Assembly (NCBI GenBank): GCA_903813345.2
Contig: CAIIXF020000010.1
Coordinates: 22,209,181 to 22,273,180 of the forward strand
Length of the DNA: 64,000 nt
Source of the DNA: Owenia fusiformis
Taxonomy: Eukaryota > Annelida > Polychaeta > Sabellida > Oweniidae
Direction: 5' to 3'
Numbering within the stretch: position 1 is the first letter of the stretch; each line of letters starts with the position of its first letter. The notes below the pieces were generated by a model that saw only the letters and a program-made list of their open reading frames with translations, was not told where the DNA came from and searched no databases. The position numbers and the translations under genes were made by a program. Positions 1-21,661 of this stretch are shown here, piece after piece.

Positions 1-296
1 TATAAATACAATAGAACTTAATCAATGTATACAAAATATATCTATTCATCAGATTAAAATACATACTTAATGTTACTTCTTAAAGGGATCGGAAGTACAT
101 GTAGAAGGGAGAGGGATGGGATTACAACTGATAGGTCCAATATCTTACTTGTAGACTGCATCTGGCTTATAGCTCCTTGATCTAGGTAATAGGCCCTTTT
201 CCTCACTTACAGGCCCTTTATCCGCCTTACATGTTCTATATCTTGCTTAAAGGCCCTTTTTGCAGCATATAGGCTGATAGGGGCAAACTTACAATG

Positions 297-1175
297 ATTG
301 ATATTTTCAAATATAGTTAAACTCTGTTATTCTACCAAAGCCAACGCCATATGTGTTAATATCAACCACATTTATTGTGAGCTATTTTAATGTTAACGCA
401 ACTGGTTATCATGACCATGCGTTACACTCTGAAAACATTGCTTATTAATTCTTAAAAACAGCTTTAATGAATGCATCTTATTATGTCCTTATCATTTGTA
501 TCCTCCAACACACTGATCAAATTAACGTTGTTGATATGTTGTTGGTGGAAAATATGTTGAAAGATTTGGCAGAAAGTTCCCTTTGGGGTTACCTTTTAAA
601 TGACAGACAACGAACACATCAGACGAAATATTGTTATTTTTGTGGGGAATTTAGATTTTGCTGTCCAGTATTTTGTATCCTCTAAACAGTAAAGATTCAG
701 CTATGCACCACTACGAAATGAAACTAATCCAATGTAGTATTTAAATGGTTGTTATATAAATTCTCAATTGTATCTAGTTTCTAAGTAAAGTGAATGTGTT
801 GAGCATGTGTTGGAGGTTACAAATCATATGGACATAATAAAACTTGTTCTTTTGAAATATCAAGCAAATCCCTTTTGAGAGCTGGTTACAAACATACTTT
901 ATGAACAACTTGGAAATCATTGAAACACATGATGCATTATTTGTTATGTTGTCTGAGTTTATATTAGCAAACTATGCTTTATGTTTAAAAAATCATTGTT
1001 AAAGCTGTTTTTAAGAATTAATAAGCAATATTTTCAGTATATATTGCATGGTCATGTTAGCCAGTTGTGTTGACATTAAAATAGCACAAATTAAATGTCA
1101 TTGATATCAACACACACGGCGCAGGCTTTGGTAGAATAACAGAATTTTACTATATATGAAAATATCAATTAAATT
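297..1175. repeat. Foldback element just past the STRA6 stop codon
   Basis: Arms at about 297-475 and 996-1175 are complementary, sharing CTGTTATTCTACCAAAGCC, CATGGTCAT and TTATTAATTCTTAAAAACAG with their mirror images. The right arm ends 22 bp from the stop codon at 1197, so the STRA6 3' UTR must run into it. Confidence 0.7.
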
Positions 1176-1196
1176 TGGCCATAGGTATATTTCATT

Positions 1197-4100
1197 TTAC
1201 ATCTGGACAACGGTGACACCATTTTTGACTGGTTTTGACATTTCACCTAATAAAGCATTAACCTCATTCACTGCAGTACTGGCCTTGACTTTTGACTTTA
1301 GTCCTTTTTTAGTGGCCTCCACACTTGCATGATCATCTAGTTCAATGTCTGAAAGTACCACATCTTTCACAGGTGCAGCGGTCGACTCAGAGACCTCAGA
1401 TCCATTCAGTTTATTGTTTGTATCTGTTTGACCTGACTCAAGATATTTCTTTTCAGAGGAGAGTTTTGTATGAGTGGTTTTATTTCTTAAAAGTCGATAT
1501 CGCTCTATTTTATCAGACTTTGAGGCTTGATTGTGATCCTCATTATTGTGTGCATGATGTCTCAGGATTGTGATTTCAGGATTGTTAATCATTGTATAAG
1601 CAATTTGCCAACGTCGTCTTATTCTTACAGATCTTAGCTGCGCTTCTGTCTTGGCTGAAATAAACAATCCTTGTACTTTTTATGCAACATGTTATCGTCC
1701 AGATTAAATCCAACAGGTCCAAAGATACACCCTCTAGAAGTGTACCGATTATTTTCAGAGGTATCTGTATAAAGTATACTCATTAATTTCAGTGTTACAA
1801 AAAGACTGGGGATAAGCTACATGTATTGAAAAACCTTGGCAAAGCATTCTTGTTAAATATCACATAGGTGATAATGTGTAATGATCACTTGTAAAAAATT
1901 ATTTTAAATCTGGACTGATTCATTGTAGGGATGTAGGCATACCATCTGTGTATCTGACTCCCACACATTCGCTCTCATCATCTTCTACGCTGGTTCTCCT
2001 TAAGGTGGCATCCATGAGCAGTTGACAAAATACACGCAGAACAGGATGGTTGTGAGTGTAGTCCATGTGGATCATACCAATGTAAGCCATGTAGCCTAAA
2101 AGTGGAAGAGAAAATGTCAATCTTACATGTATGTACTCGGGTGTTTTTGTTTTTCTTTGTATATTCATTACTTTTTTGGTATCTTAGCCTCTTAGGGATT
2201 TTGACAGACTTGAAGTGAAAATATCAGTTCCTTTCTAGTATAATCAAATCATATTTTGTCATGTTTTTTATAGCTCACTAGTTAAAATTAAAAAGACATT
2301 GTAAAAATACTTATAGAGTGCAAAATGTGGGAGATGCTGTTACTGAACAAAAAAGGAGTGTATTAATTTCCACTTGGGGAAAAATTGTGTTTTGAAGTAT
2401 CCCTTCCAGGTTATATGATTTGCACCAGTATATAATTTAATTTTTCATCTAAATATAAAATGTCTACAAAACAAATTAGTGCATGCTCATAGGCTAATGG
2501 ATGTTAACAAAAGTGGTTGGTGTTAAACACCATGCTATAGGCTTTGGTTTACTACTTTAATCATAATAACCTACCTTTATCATATGTTTCAAAGTCTGGC
2601 ATGAGAGCACACCTATCGACCCTTCCCAGCATAAGGAGGCCAAAAAGGATACCCTTGCCTATCCTAACCAGGGCAGAGAACAAGCCAAGGGGAAGGTTGA
2701 ACAGAAATAAGTAGTAGGAGAATATGTGATACCATTTCCTTAAATAGTCAATATAAATATAAAGTTTAATCCATGGATCGATTTTTGGTTGATGTGGTCT
2801 CCAGGGTATTAAAGTGAAATCCTAATATCTTTTCAAATATGAGAGGTCAGCCCGATAAAACACTTGTCTTGTCTTGCAAACCAATCATTATACTTTAAAT
2901 CTTAGTCAATAACAAGCTATCTGGTAGTACCTCTCATACACTTGATTGACTAAATAGTTGTGAATACTAAGAAAATGGTGAAAGCACGCGATTAAATAGC
3001 ATAATTAAAGTACTATTACAATATATTATAACCTGTTTCTAACTGCAAGAGGTTTGTGTTCATCTTCTTCTTCTAACTTCGGCTGCAGGAAGAAAAAATG
3101 AACCATAAGGATCTGGCCATAGTATAATATCGTACTCAAGATAAAAGGTCCGCTGAAAATAAAATCATTCAAATATAATGTTATAATAATATTTCATGTA
3201 ATAAAAATAAAATTGCAATTTTATCTAAACATTAAGATATAACATATACAAAGTCTGACTTACATGAGTATTTGGAAGAGTCCCTGCAAAGGTCCGTAGA
3301 TTTTATGAATAGCAGGTATAATGAACAGCCCAGCAACAATCACTATGAACAGCCACAGTATGATATGCTGGAGAAAAAATCCTGCAAACCAAATGATGTG
3401 TAAATAAGACAAGTGAGCCTTGCCCAAGTCTGTATTATATTTTATCTATCTTGATTTTAAATTGTGAAAAAAAATAAATAAAAAGACACAGCCTTGGACA
3501 AGGCTAAAGAAATGAGTTGGGGTAAATTTTTGAAATCATCACAAAAATGCAATGTTTGTTACTCAAAGCATTCCTTGTTATGTCTCTTTTCTAAAAAGGC
3601 AAATGGGTCTGACTTTATTACATGGAAATGGTTTGCTTTTGTTTGCTATTATAGGTTATAGGGCAAGAATTCTGAAGAAGGGGACATTCCCTCAATTAAA
3701 GTTGGTAACTTCTTATATCTTCCATATTCCATATTAGATAAAATATTTCAAACTATTTCTCTGTTGAGACACATTTATTATGTTTATTGAAATTATTGCG
3801 TCTGTCATTTTACACTTGCTATTCTTTGCTGTCAATACTAGAAAAACAGCAACTCCACGGAGTAGCAAATCCCACCAAACAAAACATATATAGATTATTA
3901 GTGGCCATCTTGAAAATTCCTTCTTGAGCAGAGCTTGTTTGTCCATAAGCATCAACATATAAAATGTAAACCATATCCATAAATTAAAATTTGAGTAATC
4001 AAAGATTTCATTCTTTTTTAATAAAAATGGCGGCCAATTCTGCAATCATTTTGAAAATCTTTCTCGAACAGAGCTATAGTGTCCCTAGGTATCAGCATAT

Positions 4101-7100
4101 AAAATTTGAATTAAGAAAAATGGCAACTATTTTGAAATTCAGCTGCCATTTTGAAAATTCTTCCTCGAACAGAGCTACTGTGTCCCTACTGTGTTCGCTG
4201 GTATTAGAGTTATCAAAATTTTATGGTTTTTTTACAAAAAATGGCCACCATTTTTAAATTAAGTGGCCATCTTGAAAATTCATTTTTGAACAAAGCAACT
4301 GTGTCCCTAGCCATCATCATATAAAATTTGAACCAAATCCGTTCACTGGTATTTGAGTTATCAAAGATTATGTTTTTTAACGAAAAATTGCCGTCATTTT
4401 GAAATAAAGCGGCCATCTTGAAAATTCTTTGTCGAACATAGCAACTGTGTCCCTAGGCATCATCATATAAAATTTGAACCAAATCCGTTCACTGGTATAT
4501 GAGTTATCAAAGATTACTTTTTAACGAAAATTGGCCGCCATCTTGAAATTGAGCCGCCATCTTAAAAATTATTTCTTGAACAGAGCAACTGTGTCCCTAG
4601 GCATAATCATATAAAATTTCAACCAAATCTGTTCACTGGTATTTGAGTTATCAAAGATTACGTTTTTTAACGAAAAATTGCCGCCATTTTGAAATTCAGC
4701 GGCCATCTTGAAAAATTTTTGTCGAACATAGCTACTTTGTCCCTAAGCATCATCATATAAAATTTGAACCAAATCTGTTCACTGGTATTTGAGTTATCAA
4801 AGATTACATATTTTTACGAAAAATGGCCGCCATTTTGAAATTAAGCGGCCATCTTGAAAATCTCTTTTTGTGTAAAACTCCTTTGTCCCTAGGCATCAGC
4901 ATATAAAATTTGAACCAAATCCGCGAACTAGTATTTAAGTTATTAAAGATTACATTTTTTACGAAAAATGGCGGCCATTTTGAATTCAGTGGCCATATTG
5001 AAAATTTCTTCTCGAGCAGAGGTCCTACACCCATAAGGCATTAGCCTATAAAATTTGAATCAAATCCGTGAAACGGTATTTGAGTTATCGCCCGGACAAA
5101 CGGACGGACGGACGGATGTAGGGACGGATGAACGGACGGCTTTCCTATATCCCTCTCGAACTTCGTTCGGTGGGATAATAAGGTTTGTATTTTTAGTATT
5201 ACAATCTGGTATTAATTTTATACATTTAGTATTATAAGGCAAATAAACTCAATAAAACATAATTACCCCACACCATGTAGGCTATCTGATACCCAGCATA
5301 CTTTATACCATTTGCCTAAAAAATAAAATCAATTCAGATCACCAATTTGCTTTTGACTTTACATTATTTCAATTTTGTTCAAGGACTTTTATGAGACACT
5401 GACCCTGTCATGACATATTATTATGAGTTATAACTTTAAAACTCTATAAATGTTAAAATAGACTTACATTGTAATTATCGTATTGCTTCATCAAGCTTTG
5501 GACCTGTGACTGAGCTTGGGAACCATCGATTTGTAATAATAAGGAGTGGTTTATTTACAAATCACAGCTATATCAAATGAATTAAATTTATAACTCACAG
5601 CTATTTCAGATGATGTAGGTGTAAACTCTATCAGCAAGTGGCTTCTGGATGTCCCCTGGTATAGATTCATCATGTTTTCCCTGAAACAAAATGTACATGA
5701 TGTACAAACACACATGTACATGATATACAAGTACACATGTACATGATGTACAAACATAGATGAGATTGTATTCCTCAAGTTGACAAACTATGTTGAATAA
5801 ATCTTTCCATAAATGCTGATATGGTCTTTTTTATTTAACTAAAGCTTGCTTGAATCATTGAATGATGTGTGCTTACCTGTAACACAAGAGAATGTGTGAA
5901 AGACTGAGCATTGTCAGCAGTACAATGGAGATGGTCACTGCATACCATGAAACTGAAATGGCAATATCAAACATTGCATTAACATAGCAGAGCAATACAT
6001 GCAGAATGCACAATACTGACTTGGCACTATATTTTATTTATATTGACTGAGATAAGAGGGAAAACCAAAGTTGTACAAGAAAATATATATGAGGCCCGAT
6101 CAGTAAGTAAGTAACCAACTGTTTTCATTTTTTCATACTTAATTCGATCACATTAAAATTGTCACATATGGTGTAGAAAATATTGAACAAAACCAAAGCC
6201 AATAGGTAAGCGTCAATGTCATTGTTATGGTGGGTGCTATGGTATAAACTGAACAAAATTGCTTACTTCTCATGGTGTTATAGACTTGCTCAAAAATAAC
6301 AGCTTCTGTGATATTCTCTACATCAATCTTAGAACTGTTGGCGATCACCTCAAATATAGCATCAGTGAAATACTGGAGACCATTGATAAGTGATCCTACT
6401 ACCCACACATACACAATGCCAATCTACAATTTAAAGTACTTTCATTGCTTTTCTTTAATCAACTTACTTTCATTTTAACTTCATAATACAATTGTATTTA
6501 AATGCAGATGTTAAAAATGTGAATGTTAATTTATGGGACTTCTAGTACGATTCAGACTGGAATCTAAAGGCCCACAATTTTCAATAAATAGCCTGAATAC
6601 AAATAATAATATTTTGAGCTAATAATATGATCTCTAGTTGTTTTTTAATCACTGTTGATCCACTCAAACAGATGTTTTATACAAGGTACAATTCTGGATC
6701 CAAATGTTTTAGCATGCTCGTATTTTTAGATGTTTTTTCTGTTTAAAAAAATCAAGTCATAATAGAAGTTTAAATCCTCTTTCACCCAAGTTTTGTCTCA
6801 AATATTTTTCATTGGCCTACCGAATCCTTACTTCTGCCATGTTAAGCAAATATTATTGATGCTTGTGAGTTACATGTATTCAACCTTTCAAAGACCTAGT
6901 ATTCACCTCTTACCTGGTATATAACTGAGGCAATCACAATCACAGTTGACATCATACGTGTGGAAAAGAGAAATACTGGACTTGGGATGTAGAGGGATTT
7001 CAGTTTTGCTTTAAATCCTGGCTCTAACTCAGGCCTGAAAATTAATCCAATTGAGTCTTCAGGATATTCACTTTAACATGCAATCTTTGAACTAAAGTAA

Positions 7101-10100
7101 GTTAAGTGGGTTGTCCTCCTTTGGCAATTTATTGGTCTAATAAGAAGTACCCATCAAAAATGCATGTCGTTAAATATTGTATATTTTACACTTTAGTTTA
7201 TTAAGTTAACTGCTGGGATGAAATAAATTTTTAATCAATACTATAAACCTCTATATCCTCCATAAATAGTCTTACTACAAAGGGCAGCTTGCGATGAATT
7301 ATTTAACTCTCCTCTGTCACCCAAAAATATTCTGATTTCCTTCTTGCAGCCTTTGTGAAACATTTTTAGAGAGCTCTGGTCAAAATTGAGAAATCATTGG
7401 ATCAAATTAGAAAATATTGAGTTAAAGCCAAAATCAAATGTTTATGCCCAATTGGCTTGTTTTACACATTCAATTACAATATCCTTCATTGGATTGTGTT
7501 GAGAACCTTGAGGAAAATGACTTAGAATATGTAGCACTTACTTAACCTCAGGTTTGACTAGTAATAATTTAACATGCATTCTCTGGTGGGGATAAACTAC
7601 TGTATCTGCTATAAGATCAGGTTTGTTTGGCATGACATCTTCCATCTTGACAGCCTCGATCATTCTCTTGATATAGCAGCAAATCAGAAGGAAGAGGCAC
7701 AGCAGTTCAGGCCATCGCACAAACACCAGCATATAGGGCATAACCTAAAGTATAAACAGCCAAATACAGTAAACTTCTTTTTTTTATGAATTGTGGTTCT
7801 ACATATACTTAGCATATAGTTATGGGATACTTAGACCATAGTGTTGACAGTTGGCATATATTAAAAACATGAATGAAAGGAACCAACAACACCAATAGCG
7901 AAAGAAATTTGAGAATTAAATCTATAGAATTGTTTCCTTACATTTGGTCTAGGATTTGGGCACTCCATTGTATGCAGCATCTTGACAAGAAACCTGAAAA
8001 ATAAAGACAGACTTGGTTGTCATAAAAATGATAAGGTTCATAAATTCAAATGACTTGAAAACAATGTTTCATGTTCTATGGGTTAAGGTACCTTTAAGAA
8101 GGGTCTTCACGTACAGTTCACAGTTTTACAACTATTCTGATTAATTGTATCATTAGCATGGATAGTTGGAAGTTCCCCAAAATACTATAGATATTTACAT
8201 TTAAATACAATAGTATTATGGAGAGCTCCCCACTACCCATGTATTATAGTTAGTAGCAACGTCTTGCATAAAATATGTACATAGTATATACATTATATGT
8301 ACATACCACATCAAGGCATAAAGTGCACCCAGGAAGGAGCCCACAAATTTGGCTTCAGTGGCAAAACAGGCAAACAAAGGATAGAAAGTTAATGACATTT
8401 CCAACATCACAACCATGGTGACTAGAACTACAACATAACAACAAAGCAGGGTTAGTGGTTAATATAAACAGGACAGGCAGAATTGAAGAAAATCTCTCAA
8501 CTTTTATGTTAGGATGTTAACCTAGGCTATTTGTGTTTTAAAGCATATTCATATTATTAGATGAAACATTCAGAAATGTGAGGTTGAGTAGCATCCACTT
8601 CATAAAATTAGTTCATGACACATCGTTTGTGGCAACAATGAGAGAAAGATACTGAATTTTCTTGTAATGACACCTTGGGAAAATTAAGTCATAATACTTT
8701 TGATATGAAAATTATGTAGTAATGTCTATGGGATTTATTTTGTAGGCACTTCAACATAATGCATTTTTGGAAAAGCATTAATCCTATAATATGTTAAGTT
8801 TGCTTTGGAATGTTACTCTGTGGTTATAAAGATGAACAAATATTTCAGATGTACATGTATTTGTATGTTTATGAACAGTGATTTCTAAGAAATTATTTGA
8901 TTTACTAACAATAAAAAGTGGAATTCAATTTCCCTTGAAATAAATGCCAATGTGCCTAATTCTGAAGGTACAGTACATGTACTTTTGAAATAATGGCAAT
9001 ATAGTACAGCAAATGGGTATCAATACAAGGAAACCAATAGGTTGACAAAATCTAGAATTGCATGGGAATCCAATAGACTAAAAATGATATAAAGCTTTTA
9101 TTACAAAATGTCAAATCAACCGTACTGTAGTCTATAGGTCCATAGTTCTTTCCAAAGAAATCTCCACCATACAGTATTGTGATGAGAGTGTTGGTGGTTG
9201 CACCAAATGCTAGTGTATATTCCCAGCGATGTTTGAAGCCATCTAATAGGTTAAGAGGACTGAAAGTAAACAATTATTTTATTTTCTGAATGAAGTTCGT
9301 AAGTGGCAATGGCGTTGGTCCCCAAGGGAAAAATAATGAAAATTCAACTCTTTGAAGACATTTAATGTGTAGCCTATCATCTATTTGTGACAAATAAAAA
9401 TATAAAATTAAAAATATGTTTCTATAATATGATTTCTTTAATATAGAAAATAAAAAAATCAACATACTCCAAAATTTATACGGCCACGATGATGTCGCAA
9501 ATAAAACTCTCTCTCATGTGAATCAATTGCAACTGGGTTATGAGGATATACTATAAGTTATACAACTGTATGAGATGTACAGTACTTACATTGCCAAACC
9601 TGGTCTCCCTCCACAGCAATCATTTTTCCATTTCCTTTGTTCACAAAACATCAGTATAGCAATTATGGCTGCCTGAAATGTAAATACATATATTACATAT
9701 ACTGTATTTGTCTTAAATTTGGCGAGCGTTTTAATTTGGCGAATTAGCAAATCAAAAAATCACCAAATCAAATAGTCCCCAAAATCCCCAGGAATTTGAC
9801 TTGTTTTTCGTTAGGTGAACTTCTTGTTATAAGATGGGCAGGGCCGTTTATATTATTTAGTTTAGAGCATTTAAAATTGTACATCAACAACAATTAAACT
9901 GGATCAGGCAGGAGAGTATATGATAGATATAGATATGAGATTTACCCCCTCGAAAAACCGCCAACTTAAATAGATGCCAATATGTCTTATCTCCCAAAAT
10001 CGCCAAATCAAGTAGAGTAAAACCTGTATAAGAGTCATGACTTCTAGTATATGGTAGTTATCAGAATAAAATGTTAGACTGGCCTGTGTTAGAAGATGGA

Positions 10101-11129
10101 TGGATGTAATGGATAATTCAAAAACATCCATGCTTGCCTGCTATTAATTCAAGGTGCAACAAAATCCCTTGAAGTGAACACTCTTAGGACCAAGCATATA
10201 GATTGGGAGGTGGATTTAACACAGGAGTCACTGGGAGAAATAAGTATAAGCATGTGACAAAGTCATAAAAGTCTTAAGCTTTCATAGGGACTTCAAGTTC
10301 AAGTGGTTTTATTGTATTTACATTGTATTTATAAAACGAGAGATGCCACTTATCCTGTGATATATGTCTTTGTTTATCACTCAGGGTTCAAACTCACAGT
10401 TGCTTGACTGCCAATGGCAATCCTCACTCTTGTTATTAATTATTTTTGAAAAGTGATCTGCCTATTTGGCAATGGACCGAATGTCAATATCATAAATTGG
10501 GCAATCATCTTTTCATCCTTAGTTGTGAAACCTGATTGAATGAGATATCTGTATTAAAGTATTTGCTAAACCCCCATACAGTGTCTGTTAATCCTAAAGA
10601 CAATTGTATAACATATTGTTAAATTTAGACATGGGCTGTGGATATATACAATATATATATATATATGTAATTTTGAAAATCTCCATACAGGCTGGGTTCA
10701 CATAACTTCTAAGATGCAATAGAATGTTATATCTTACATAGATTTATATTAAAATGAACTGGGATGAAACATATTTACTTCATTGATTTTGACGTCAGGA
10801 ATATTCATCTATTCTATGATAGGAAGTATTCTGAAATGGTAATTTATAATCAAGTGTGTCAAAATCAGGAATGAATAGATGTCACAATAGTAGCTTTACT
10901 GGATAATTGCTATTTTAATAATATTTTTGTGCAAAAGTAAATAACAACTTACTGCAGGAAGCAATGTAAAGTGAATAAACTTTTGTGTCTTTATACTATG
11001 TTGGCATGGCCCTACTGTCTTGTTGGTGATGTTATGTGCATTTTGCGGAATTGTTACTTGCTGAAAAAGGCCATCAGGAAATACCTCAGGAAGCATTGTT
11101 GTGGCCAGTTGATCCATCATTATATCCAT
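1197..11129 (-). CDS. STRA6: STRA6-like retinol uptake receptor / multi-pass membrane protein
   Basis: Coding exons in transcription order: 11129-10953, 9672-9590, 9259-9126, 8427-8307, 7993-7942, 7744-7542, 7034-6914, 6423-6267, 5952-5877, 5680-5599, 5509-5468, 5315-5267, 3381-3264, 3152-3033, 2738-2575, 2095-1943, 1654-1197 (2310 nt, 769 aa). Phases agree at all 16 junctions. STRA6 takes retinol from its carrier across the plasma membrane; that role is family knowledge. Visible here: a short N-terminal ectodomain with NIT and NKT glycosylation sequons, about nine hydrophobic segments (e.g. FYPLFACFAT, RWPELLCLFLLICC, LFLFNLPLGLFSALVRIGKG), and family-like C-terminal blocks HPVLRVFCQLL and RRRWQIAYTMINNPEITILR. 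A polar tail of about 120 residues makes it longer than the vertebrate protein (667 aa). The ATG directly follows an AG acceptor, so a 5' non-coding exon lies upstream and was not located. The donor at 9126 (GTACGG) is weak, and exon 4 has a second acceptor at 8421. Confidence 0.9.
3840..5180. repeat. About 145-bp tandem array with GGAC tail
   Basis: About eight diverged units carry GTGTCCCTAGGCATCATCAT, TTGAACCAAATCCG, GGTATTTGAGTTATCAAAGA and GGCCGCCAT. Anchor words recur near 4357, 4506, 4648, 4795 and 4942. The array ends in GCCCGGACAAACGGACGGAC and CCCTCTCGAACTTCGTTCGG. It occupies STRA6 intron 12; the small frames in it are repeat translations. Confidence 0.8.
5692..5760. repeat. Short ACATGTACATGATGTACAA tandem repeat
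   Basis: About three units of a roughly 25-bp sequence, next to the acceptor of STRA6 exon 10. Confidence 0.7.
9697..10030. repeat. TAATTTGGCG-type repeat in STRA6 intron 1
   Basis: Words such as AATTTGGCGAA and CGCCAAATCAAGTAGAG recur in both orientations, as in the copies at 48899 and 58211. The copy is degraded and its ends are not clear. Confidence 0.45.
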
Positions 11130-12495
11130 CTGAAAGCATATTAAAGTTCATTTTGATCATCGAATATTTACACAACAGTATAACGAGACATCGGAGCAAC
11201 TTACCCAGGTACAATACACATTATCATCATTTTGACAACGTTTCACCCTTTAAGAAGCCTTTGACATATAATTTACATTTAAGTAATACAGTTATAGAGG
11301 AATGTTATCTATTCTCTTTAAGTGACTTATAAAACACATGTAAATGTCCCTGTCTCTGCATGAGAAGAATTTCTTCATTTACATTGTTACACATGAGTAT
11401 TACAATTGCAAATGTACATGTGCAGACTAATGTGGAGCTTTCTCCTTTTTAAAAAGTCCTTGTCTTTGTAACTAAAAAATGATTTCTGATCTTGAAATAA
11501 TTTAATTGTTACCTGGTATGCTCAGCGCCAAATTTAAAGGATGTATGTGAATATAATAAAAAATTCCACTAAGATGCATCCTTTTGGCGCTGATGCGATC
11601 TGTACTATACCTTATTATAACTAGACTACAGCTACATGTATGTACCTGTCATATAAGTGTGTTAGAATGTTTCTCGACTGTTATCATTTACTGAATATCC
11701 AAACTGTCACAAATCATATTTTAACAGATTCCTAATTCACCACAACATTTCAATGATGATTCAATGTATAGAGATAGATGTACAACTCCAACTGATTTCC
11801 ATCAAAACGATGAACCAAAACATTTTTCTCTGGTTCAGTCCAAAACCATTTTATTTCTTATATATGTAAATTGACGTTTAATGCAAACCTCGTACTGTCA
11901 ACAATATGAGTAGTATTATAAATACACTGAATGCAATTTGTACTTATCAGTTGGACTTTGAGCTAACTTGACTCAGTTCAATATCAATCAAGTGGGAGAA
12001 TATTATTTGCAGTTGCACAAAGTAAACAAACTCAAAGAGATTAACTATATACGTGTATATTTCAAAGTACATGAGTTAAATCCAATTGATAAATACCGTC
12101 GCATATGATAATATTGTACCTAAGACGTGTAAACTATAGTTAACTATAGAAATGTAAACTAGAAACTTTCAAAATGTTCTCTTTTAAAAGTGGGTCAAAG
12201 TTAGACTCGAAGTGAATCAATTAATAGTAGCGCCGAATGCAGTTTTGGTCACAGATGTTTAACAATGATTCTATGACAATGCTTCAAATGAAACCTCCAC
12301 AGATGTTTATAACAATAAGTTATCATGATAGATTTCAAATATGATGATGATTTAGTTCCGAAGAGAGTAGTTACTTCCTACAATCTTTATATGTCAATAA
12401 TTATGTTGGGGTGTGTCGTGGATTTAAACACACGTACACTTCCGGCTGTTTGGTACCTCATAACTTCTGACAGATTTTAACTGACAAAAGACGTA

Positions 12496-12506
12496 ATGCT
12501 GCAGAT

Positions 12507-12510
<4 letters not shown>
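12496..12510 (+). promoter_or_regulatory. Mini upstream ORF overlapping the HSPA13 start
   Basis: ATG CTG CAG ATA TGA encodes four residues and its TGA overlaps the HSPA13 ATG as ATGA. If transcription starts upstream of 12496, scanning ribosomes meet this ATG first and would have to leak past it or reinitiate. Confidence 0.5.

Positions 12511-21661
<9,151 letters not shown>

Noticed and set aside
1325-1573. 82-codon plus-strand frame
   Set aside because: Antisense shadow of the last STRA6 exon.
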